A DNA stretch of 36,279 bases from NCBI GenBank assembly GCA_003511785.1, contig DOIS01000154.1, positions 1-36,279 on the forward strand, given 5' to 3'. Positions 28,654-35,800 of the stretch are shown in pieces (the first letter of the stretch is position 1; each line of letters begins with the position of its first letter). This stretch comes from Paracoccaceae bacterium. GTDB lineage: Bacteria; Pseudomonadota; Alphaproteobacteria; Rhodobacterales; Rhodobacteraceae. A model generated the notes under the pieces. It was not told the DNA's origin and did not search any database. It saw nothing but the letters and a program-made list of their open reading frames with translations. Made by a program: the position numbers and the translations under genes.

Positions 28654-29582
28654 GTGCGACGCAGGGCCATGAAAGGGAGCGCGGGGGCGGCCTCCTCGTC
28701 CTCCGTCCCGGTGCTGCGCCCGAACTGGTCCCAGAGCAGAACCAGCCCGCTTGAGATCACGATGGTCACACCCAGATAGGTGGCCGCGCCGGGATATTCC
28801 CCGAAGCCCACCGCGCCGATCACCACCATCCAGACGAATTGCAGGTTCATCAGCGGCGTGACCGCATAGGCCGCCAGAAGCCGCAGCGCCACCACCACCA
28901 GCCAGCGCGCCAGGAACAGCAGACCGGCATAGGCCGCGACCCAGCCCAGGTCCGCCAGCGGCATCGGTTTCCACACGAAAGGCAGCGCGCAAGCCATGGT
29001 CAGGCACAACGCCAGGTTGGGATAGAACACCTGCGCCAGCGAATTGTTTTCGACCCGCCCGATATAGCGCGATGCAATCATGGAGAGAGTGCCCGTCACC
29101 GCCGCCGCGAAGGCGAAAAGGTGCCCGATCTGGATCGACCGGATGCCGGCGGGAAACAGGAAGGCGACGCCCACGAACCCCGCCACCAGCGCCAGCCAGG
29201 CCATCGGGCGCACATGCTCGTCCAGGATCAGCCCCGAGAAGATCCCCGCCAGGATCGGGATCATGCCGATGAACAGGAACACCTCGGCAAAGGGGAGATA
29301 GCGAAAGGCGTAGAAAAAGCAGATCGCCGCCATCACCGTGAACAGGCTGCGCAGCGCCATCGCCTTGGGACAGCGCGTTTTCAGCCCCCGGCGCTGGCCC
29401 GGATACCGGTCGGTGAGGGCGGCCAGCGTAAGCACGATCAGCCCCGACAGCGCATAAAGCTGCGGCGCCGCATAGCCGCCTGCGATCAGCTTGGTGATCG
29501 CATCGGCCGAGGAAATGAACACCGTGTAAAGCACGGCCAGCCCCGCGCCCAAGCCCGCCGTGCGAATACCGCTCGTGATCAT
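28644..29582 (-). CDS. EamA/DMT-family transporter coupled to the SSCS-repeat unit
   Basis: A 312-residue protein with about ten hydrophobic segments in two EamA-like halves, the drug/metabolite transporter fold. Typical stretches are YALSGLIVLTLAALTDRYPG, RSLFTVMAAICFFYAFRYLP and YAVTPLMNLQFVWMVVIGAV. Its ATG overlaps the stop of the 358-residue gene (ATGA), so translation is coupled and the two products probably act together. In general DMT proteins export amino acids, small metabolites or drugs. Here export of a product made by the upstream genes is a reasonable inference, but uptake or an unrelated substrate cannot be excluded. Confidence 0.85.
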   Translation of the reverse strand: MITSGIRTAGLGAGLAVLYTVFISSADAITKLIAGGYAAPQLYALSGLIVLTLAALTDRYPGQRRGLKTRCPKAMALRSLFTVMAAICFFYAFRYLPFAEVFLFIGMIPILAGIFSGLILDEHVRPMAWLALVAGFVGVAFLFPAGIRSIQIGHLFAFAAAVTGTLSMIASRYIGRVENNSLAQVFYPNLALCLTMACALPFVWKPMPLADLGWVAAYAGLLFLARWLVVVALRLLAAYAVTPLMNLQFVWMVVIGAVGFGEYPGAATYLGVTIVISSGLVLLWDQFGRSTGTEDEEAAPALPFMALRRTRA

Positions 29583-30655
29583 AGTGCAACCCCCCGCAAC
29601 CCGGTCCGGGCGAAGCCTGCGAAGAAGGCGTCGAAAAGATCGGTGCTTTGTTCCGCTTCGGTCAAAATGTCATTTCCGATTTCACTCAGAGATTGTTTTA
29701 TCACCGTTCTCATCGCCTGCCAATCCCCGCTCCGGTTGTCTTCCATGCGGAACATACACTCGGACATCTCGCGCAGCGGCGCGGCATAGGGATCGGCGCG
29801 GAAGAAGCCCATGCGCTCGGGCGCGGCCTCCTTGACGAAGGCATCGCGCCCCGCCGTGGCCATCAGCCAGTTGCACACGAAATAGTCGTGGTAGTCGTCC
29901 TGGGTCGAGACCTGCGGCCCTGTCTGCACCTGGAAACGATGCGTCTCGCGCTCCAGCCAGCCTTCCCAGATCACCGACGGCTCGGCCCCGGCATAGCGCA
30001 GCGCGATGCAGATCTCGGCCAGGAGGTCGGAATTCTGGTCGAGATAGGCCAGGATCCCCGCGAATTCGAGGCTGCGGATCGCCGCCGGCGACAGGCCCGG
30101 GTCGCGCCGGCCGTATTCGGAAAGGTAGAAGACGATATGGGTCAGCTCATAGGCCGCCTTCTTGTTGGGCATGGCGAAGGTCTCCGAGCGGTCCATGAAC
30201 CCGTGCAGCCGCTCGGTCAGCCCGGTATCCTCGGGCAGCGGATCGACGCCCCGGCGCAACATCAGCCGCCGCGCCTCGGCCCGTTGCAGGTCGCTGAGTT
30301 CCGCATCGGCCAGCCCCTCGCGGGCGATCCAATGCGCCAGCGCCTCACCCTTCGCGCCCGGCATCCCCAGATCCTCGAGGTCGAGGCAGATCGACAGCAG
30401 GAAGCGGTAGTATTGCGGGAAGAAGCCCAGGCGTTTCTCGATCTGGGCATAGAACCCCTCATGCACCGACAGCGCGCCATCGTCGAGCGCCAGCCCGGTG
30501 CATTCCAGGATGTTGAGCAGTTCGGCATTCTCCTTGAGCCAGAACACGTCGTCGCCGAAGCGGCGGGACTGCGCGAAACTGGCCATCAGGGCCGCGCGCC
30601 GGGCCGGGTGGCCCAGGCGGTGGGACGGAACGTTCAGATGAATGACATTCGACAT
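29579..30655 (-). CDS. 358-residue helical protein of unknown family, middle gene of the SSCS-repeat unit
   Basis: I do not recognise this protein. It is soluble-looking, rich in predicted helices, and has no signal peptide or membrane segment. Distinct patches are YELTHIVFYLSEYG (residues 169-182), EFAGILAYLDQNSDLLAEI (197-215), and DDYHDYFVCNWL (253-264), with a His-Asp-Cys group that could form an active or metal site. Five cysteines are scattered. It starts 67 bp after the SSCS-repeat gene, behind GAAAGGG, and ends inside the exporter start. From context it could mature, bind or chaperone the repeat protein. No rSAM, YcaO, LanM, MNIO or protease signature is visible in it. Confidence 0.75.
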   Translation of the reverse strand: MSNVIHLNVPSHRLGHPARRAALMASFAQSRRFGDDVFWLKENAELLNILECTGLALDDGALSVHEGFYAQIEKRLGFFPQYYRFLLSICLDLEDLGMPGAKGEALAHWIAREGLADAELSDLQRAEARRLMLRRGVDPLPEDTGLTERLHGFMDRSETFAMPNKKAAYELTHIVFYLSEYGRRDPGLSPAAIRSLEFAGILAYLDQNSDLLAEICIALRYAGAEPSVIWEGWLERETHRFQVQTGPQVSTQDDYHDYFVCNWLMATAGRDAFVKEAAPERMGFFRADPYAAPLREMSECMFRMEDNRSGDWQAMRTVIKQSLSEIGNDILTEAEQSTDLFDAFFAGFARTGLRGVAL

Positions 30656-30722
30656 GGGTGTGCCCTTTCAAATGGCGCCTTCTGAACGCCCCGTATCCAA
30701 CTTCAGCCGCGAGAGGGCCGGA

Positions 30723-31388
30723 TCAGCTGCACGAGCTGACCATCTGGGTGCCGTCGCCCTTCAGGATCGCCTGGCCCGAGGGGGTCGAGCAGGACGACAC
30801 CATCTGCACGCCCTCGCCGGTGGCCGCGTCGCTTCCGCCGGTGACCGAGCAGGACGAGAACAGCTCGACCGAGCAGGACGAGAACATTTCGGTCGCCTCA
30901 CCGCTGGCGGTGGCGGTGCCGGCCGGGGTCGAGCAGGAGGACACCATGTGCACGCCGTCGCCCGTGGCCGCGTCGCCGCCCCCGGTGACCGAGCATGAGG
31001 AGAACAGCTCGACCGAGCAGGACGAGAACATCTCGGTCGCCTCGCCCGCCGTCGTGGCGGTCCCGGCCGGGGTCGAGCAGGACGAGAACATCTGCACCAG
31101 CTCGCCGCGCATCGCCGTGGTCTCCCGCGAGGGCGTCGAACAGGACGAGAACATCTCGACCCCGCCGCCGGTCATGCCATCGGCACCCGCCGTGGTCGAG
31201 CAGGAGGAGAACAGTTCCACCGAGCAGGACGAGAACATCTCGGACGCGTCGCCTGAATGAGCATCGAACAGGGCCTGGGGCTGCGAGCAGGAGGAAAACA
31301 TGGCCGTGCCCTCGCCGTCGAACAGGCTGGCGGCGCCGTTGCTGGTGGCGGTTGCGGCGATGTCGTAAACTTTGCGTTGAGCGTTCAT
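30723..31388 (-). CDS. SSCS-repeat protein, candidate multi-core peptide precursor
   Basis: A 221-residue protein: a 29-residue leader without cysteine, then twelve copies of [F/V]SSCS. All twelve cysteines lie in these motifs and the protein ends exactly on the last one. Nine copies are preceded by Met. Before that Met the residue is E, Q, H or A. Spacers are 12-15 residues rich in Thr, Ala, Gly and Asp/Glu. Three copies follow the link VEL to form MFSSCSVELFSSCS pairs. There is no signal peptide or membrane segment. The start at 31388 follows GGGAAAG. The downstream helical protein and exporter are in the same direction. A multi-core RiPP precursor is the best reading; a cysteine-based metal binder or buffer is an alternative. 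Confidence 0.8.
   Translation of the reverse strand: MNAQRKVYDIAATATSNGAASLFDGEGTAMFSSCSQPQALFDAHSGDASEMFSSCSVELFSSCSTTAGADGMTGGGVEMFSSCSTPSRETTAMRGELVQMFSSCSTPAGTATTAGEATEMFSSCSVELFSSCSVTGGGDAATGDGVHMVSSCSTPAGTATASGEATEMFSSCSVELFSSCSVTGGSDAATGEGVQMVSSCSTPSGQAILKGDGTQMVSSCS
30781..31212 (-). repeat. 144-bp tandem repeat inside the SSCS-repeat gene
   Basis: The landmark GGGGTCGAGCAGGA (plus strand) recurs at 30781, 30925 and 31069, a period of exactly 144 bp or 48 codons. The two units nearest the 3' end of the gene are nearly identical in protein. The third is more diverged and has a one-codon insertion. Tandem copies of this length could change number by recombination without breaking the frame. 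Confidence 0.8.
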
Positions 31389-31488
31389 GGCAGTCTTTCC
31401 CGTTGTGAAGTTGATCGCCCCATCACGCTTGCACCCATAAGATGAGTTGCAAAGATTTTTTTCGTGTTAAGGGGGTATTAATGGGTAG

Positions 31489-31497
31489 TTATCCACA
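31489..31497 (+). promoter_or_regulatory. DnaA box 1 upstream of the SSCS-repeat gene
   Basis: A perfect TTATCCACA, 101 bp upstream of the SSCS-repeat start codon, in an A/T-rich stretch. Confidence 0.5.
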
Positions 31498-31564
31498 TGA
31501 ACTACGGCTTGCAAAAATTTGATGCCGAACCGGAAGATCATCGGCGCAGCCCGGGAAAAAAAAC

Positions 31565-31573
31565 TTATCCACA
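31565..31573 (+). promoter_or_regulatory. DnaA box 2, same orientation
   Basis: A second perfect TTATCCACA, 76 bp from the first and in the same orientation, preceded by a run of A. Two boxes are too few to call an origin. Confidence 0.5.
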
Positions 31574-31741
31574 GCGCCTGCAACGCCTGAAAACCGCCTG
31601 TCGAGACTACAACCTATCCGCGAATCACACCCATCATCGGGCCCCGCGATTCGACCCTCCCCCCGGCATCGGCTTGCCCCTTGCGGCGCGATCGGCGATA
31701 GATCGGCCACCCTCTGCCCCAGTCACCCCCGGGAGCCGCCC

Positions 31742-32521
31742 ATGAAAATCGCCAGTTTCAACATCAACGGCATCAAGGCCCGCGCCCAGGCGCTGACCGA
31801 CTGGCTGGCCGAGGCGCAGCCCGACGTGGCGCTGCTGCAAGAGATCAAGTCGGTGGACGAAAACTTCCCCCGCGAGATCTTCGAGGACATGGGCTACAAC
31901 GTGGAAACCCACGGGCAGAAGGGGTTCAACGGGGTGGCGATCCTGTCAAAACTGCCGCTCGAGGATGTGCGCCGCGGCCTGCCCGGCGACGCCGACGACA
32001 CCCAGGCGCGCTGGATCGAGGCCACGGTGGTGGGCGATCGCGCGCTCCGGCTCTGCGGGCTCTACCTGCCCAATGGCAACCCGGTGCCGGGGCCGAAATA
32101 CGACTACAAGCTCGCCTGGATGGAGCGCCTGCGCGCCCGTGCCGCCGATCTGCTGGCGGCCGAGGAGCCCGCGCTGATGGCGGGCGACTACAACGTGATC
32201 CCGCAGCCCGAGGACGCCAAGCACCCCGAGAAATGGACGAAGGACGCGCTGTTCCTGCCCGACAGCCGCGCCGCCTTCCAGCGCATCGTCAATCTCGGCT
32301 TCACCGACGCCTTCCGCGCCCGTGTGCAGGGGCCGGGGCATTACACCTTCTGGGATTACCAGGCCGGGTCGTGGAACCGCAATAACGGCATCCGCATCGA
32401 CCATTTCCTGCTCACGCCGCAATGCGCCGACCTGCTGGTGGATGTGGGCATCGACGCCGAGATCCGGGGCCGAGAGAAACCCTCAGATCACGTCCCCATC
32501 TGGGTCGAACTGGACATCTAG
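31742..32521 (+). CDS. xthA: Exodeoxyribonuclease III (AP endonuclease)
   Basis: Repairs abasic sites and removes 3' blocks. The protein is 259 residues, standard for the ExoIII family. Key residues are Asn7 in SFNINGIKAR, Glu34 in LLQEIK, the MAGDYNVIP loop, and the final Asp249-His250 in PSDHVPIWVEL. WNRNNGIRIDHFLLT is the conserved DNA-contact region. It is divergent from the SSCS-repeat gene and convergent with the GTA genes. Confidence 0.95.
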   Translation: MKIASFNINGIKARAQALTDWLAEAQPDVALLQEIKSVDENFPREIFEDMGYNVETHGQKGFNGVAILSKLPLEDVRRGLPGDADDTQARWIEATVVGDRALRLCGLYLPNGNPVPGPKYDYKLAWMERLRARAADLLAAEEPALMAGDYNVIPQPEDAKHPEKWTKDALFLPDSRAAFQRIVNLGFTDAFRARVQGPGHYTFWDYQAGSWNRNNGIRIDHFLLTPQCADLLVDVGIDAEIRGREKPSDHVPIWVELDI

Positions 32522-32581
32522 CGCGCCTCGCCCTCGGCCGGGTGTGCGCCTCTCCCCTCCCGCGTCACGCGTAGGGTGGGT

Positions 32582-32878
32582 TTACAACCCGCCACACCCC
32601 GCCGTCCGCCGCACCAGCGCCGCCAACACCGTCTCGAAACAGGCGCAATAGTCCAGGTCGTCGAAGCCCGGCTCGGGCGGCAAGGCCCGCTTGCGCGCCG
32701 CCCCCATGAGCGAGCCGTTGCCCCAGAGCGGATGCGGCCGCCCGGTGCGGTCCATGTGCCGATGCGCGGCCTCTGCCTCCGCCAGCATCCGCGCGCAGAG
32801 CCTCTCGCGCTGGTCCGGAGCGGCGCGCAGCAACACCCGCGCCGCGCTGCTCACGTCGCCATACAGCAGCCGCCGCAT
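32582..32878 (-). CDS. Small conserved protein after the GTA tail gene
   Basis: A 98-residue soluble protein (MRRLLYGDVSSAARVLLRAA...). Notable segments are HPLWGNGSLMGAA and DDLDYCACFETVLAAL. In roseobacters, as I recall, a gene of this size and pattern follows the last GTA structural gene. Its ATG overlaps the stop of the big tail gene (ATGA), so it is translated with it. Its function is unknown. A longer in-frame start at 33007 would lie inside the tail gene in another frame and is unlikely. Confidence 0.7.
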   Translation of the reverse strand: MRRLLYGDVSSAARVLLRAAPDQRERLCARMLAEAEAAHRHMDRTGRPHPLWGNGSLMGAARKRALPPEPGFDDLDYCACFETVLAALVRRTAGCGGL

Positions 32879-35800
32879 CACGCGCCCGCAGGCCAGTCGA
32901 GCCGCGCGAAAGGCCCCGGCCCATAGCGCGCCGAGACCTGCGCCACCTCGATCACGCAGCCCGGGCCCGCCCCGTCGCCCCCCTGCGCGCCCGCGCCATA
33001 GCTCCATTCCGGCGCCTCCACGTAGGCCTCGCGCAGCACCCGCGCCCCCTCGCGCACCCGCACCAGATAGCGTTCGCGCTCCTCGCCCAGCGGCACCTCG
33101 TCCAGATCCCAGCTGTCCCCGTCGATCCGCGTGCGCCGGACCCAGCTCAGCGCCAGGTCGCCGCCCTGATCCTGCGCGCGCAGGTGACAGGGCGCATAGG
33201 GGCGCAGCCCGTTGCCGTCGAAGGCCGCCACCAGATGCGTATAGGATGGATCGCTCACCGCCCTCCGCGCCGGGCCGATCCGGTAGTGCCGCGCCACCCG
33301 CCGCTGCGCCGGGCTCAGCCCGATCTGCTCCGGCACCCCGTCGAGCAGGACGAAGAACGACCCCTCCGGCCAGACCGGCGGCATGATCCCGTCGCTGCCC
33401 GCCTGCCCGCGCAGGCGCTCCGAGATCAGGTAGGTATCGGGCGCCACCAGTTCCGCCTGCCGGAATTGGATCAGCTCCCAGTTGCCCGGGCTGCCGTCGC
33501 CCACGGCGGCCAGGTTGGCCCCGTTCAGCACCGCCGCGCGCGGCCGACTCTCCAACGCCCCCGACAGCATCCGCACCTGCACCGGCCCGCCCGCGTCCCA
33601 GCGCCCCGCCGGGGCGGCGGCCAACGGCGTCTCAAGCACCCCGACCGTCGCCCGCGCCGCGATCACCTCGGTCAGAGCATAATCCGAATCCGTGTTCGAT
33701 CCGTAAACAGCCACCGATCCGGGCCAGGGCGTGCCCGTCACCGCCAGGTGCGGCGCGTGCGCCACCTCGTCCCCGCGCATCAACGGCAGGTCCAGGAACA
33801 ACGGCAGCACCGGCACCGGCGCAGCGAAGGCACGCGGGCTGGGCGCGTCCTCGGGCCCCTCCGAGGGCACATAGACCGCCGGTTCGATCCGCACCGCCTC
33901 GACCAGTTGCAGATCGGCCTGGTCCACCCGGTCGATGCGATAGCGCGTCTCGCCCCCCTCGCCCGGCAGCGCCACAACGTCGCCCGCGCCCAGCCCCATC
34001 GCCGAGGGCGGCAGGGCAAAGCGCGCCGTGTCGCGCGCCACCCGCGCCTCGGTCAGCCAGCGTTCGGCCACCGCGCGCCCCTCGCCCCGGCTCAGCGCCA
34101 GGGGCAACTCGCTGGTGGCCACCGCGTGGGTGGCATCCGAGGCCAGCACCGCCTCCTCGGCCACCGCCGCGTGATCGGCCTCCGCCTCGACGAAGCGCAG
34201 CCGTACCCGCCCCGAGCTTTCCGCCTCCGCCGCGCGCGACCGCTCCACGCGCCCCTCGGTCTCGCCCGAGACCGCCAGGCAGTCCGGGTCCAGCCGCACC
34301 GTCCCGCGCCCGTCGCGCGGGACGAAGCGCAACAACCCGTCGCGCTCCACCGCGTCGAAGCCATGCGCCAGCATCAGGGGCTGCAACGCCGCGCGCGCCT
34401 CGGCCACGTCTTCGACCGCATAGCCGCGCACCACCCCCGTCAACGCGCCGGTGTCGATCGCCTCCACGCCCGCCCGGCGGCAGATCTCGCCCACCACCGA
34501 GGCCAGCGCCCGCGTCCCCGTGCGCCCGTTGATCCAGTGACCGCGCGCGAAATTGGCCCCGTCGCTCCACAGGCCGCGATTGTTGGGAAACCACGGAAAC
34601 GGCCGCGCGTCCCAGGCCCAGACATAGGCGTTCTCCATGTCCACCATCGGCCCCTCGTAGACATCCGAGACCGGGTTGCGACCCGGGTCCCGCCAATAAC
34701 TCAGCATCACCTCCAGGTAACGCCGCTGGATCAGGTCGTCGCGCCGCCCGGTGGAATAGCGCGGCAGGGCCGATTCCGAGGATTTGGCGTCGAGGAACTT
34801 GTTGGGCTGGTTGGTGCCCTTGTCCACGGCGGCACAACCCAGCTCGGTGAACCAGATCGGTTTCGAGCGCGGCTCCCAGGCCGTCGGCACCGCCTGCCGC
34901 ACCCCGTCGATGCGCTCGTGATGGCGGTTCTCCCACCAGCCGCGCAGGTCCTTGAACCGCCAGACCCAGGGCTCGCCGTGCTCTCCGTCGGTGATCGGTT
35001 CGCGCCGCTGGACCGCCCGCGCCTCTCCACTGGGGTAATACCAATCGAACCCCTCGCCACCCTCGATATTGGCGGCGAGATAGGCGGGATCGTGGATCGC
35101 ACCCCAACCGGCATCCGCGTGGTCCTCCCCCTCGCGCCAATCCGACAGCGGCATGTAATTGTCGATCCCCACGAAGTCGATCTCGTCATCCGCCCAGAGC
35201 GGATCGAGATGGAAAAACCGGTCCCCCGGCACATCCACCGGCTGATAGCCGAAATACTCGCTCCAGTCGGCGGCATAGCCGATCTTCACATCCGGCCCCA
35301 GAAGTGCGCGCACCTCGCCCGCCAGCGCCCGCAACGCCTCGACCGCCGGGAACCCCGCCACCCCCCGGATCTGCGTGAGCCCCCGCATCTCGGAGCCGAT
35401 ACAGAAGGAGTCCACGCCCCCCGCAGCCGCGCAGAGCGCCGCGTAATGCAGGATGAAGCGCCGCATCCCCCATTCATTCGGCCCGTGGTAGCTCACCACC
35501 CCGTCGCCCACGGTGAAATCCGCTGCCCGCGCGGTGCCGAAAAACGCCGCCACCTGCGTGGCGGCCTCATCCGTGCCGTCGGGCGTGCCTGCGACCCCGG
35601 GCGCGAGCGAAGTGGTGATCCGCCCCCGCCAGGGCAGCGCCGGCTGGCCCGCCTCGCCGGTCCAGGGGTTCACCAACCCGTTGCCCGCCATCTGGTCCAT
35701 CAGGATGAAGGGATAGAACATCACCCGCTTGCCCGCCGCCGCCATGTGCCGGATCGCCTCGACCACCGCCGCGTCGGCCGGCGTGCCGCCATAGATCGGC

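Larger units (their letters stand above)
31389..31741. other. AT-richer intergenic region between the SSCS-repeat gene and xthA
   Basis: About 350 bp between two divergent genes. I see no convincing gene in it; short open frames lack a ribosome binding site and family resemblance. It is clearly lower in GC than its surroundings around 31440-31580, with A and T runs, and holds two perfect DnaA boxes. It must contain the promoters of the SSCS-repeat gene and of xthA. I cannot name either with confidence. Confidence 0.6.

Noticed and set aside
30781..31212. Regular repeats that could suggest a CRISPR array
   Set aside because: The period of 144 bp, high similarity of the whole unit, reading-frame conservation and absence of cas genes fit a coding tandem repeat instead.
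30658..31260. Plus-strand open frame with acidic EQDENIS repeats opposite the SSCS-repeat gene
   Set aside because: Copy-to-copy differences change its amino acids but are silent on the minus strand. The minus frame also has a ribosome binding site, a leader and colinear partner genes.
31489..31573. Chromosomal or plasmid replication origin
   Set aside because: Only two exact DnaA boxes and no replication initiator or partition gene nearby. The signal is kept as a regulatory observation only.
31497..31745. Small plus-strand open frame of 82 codons between the SSCS-repeat gene and xthA
   Set aside because: Its start codon overlaps a DnaA box, it has no ribosome binding site, and its Arg, His and Pro-rich composition suggests chance.
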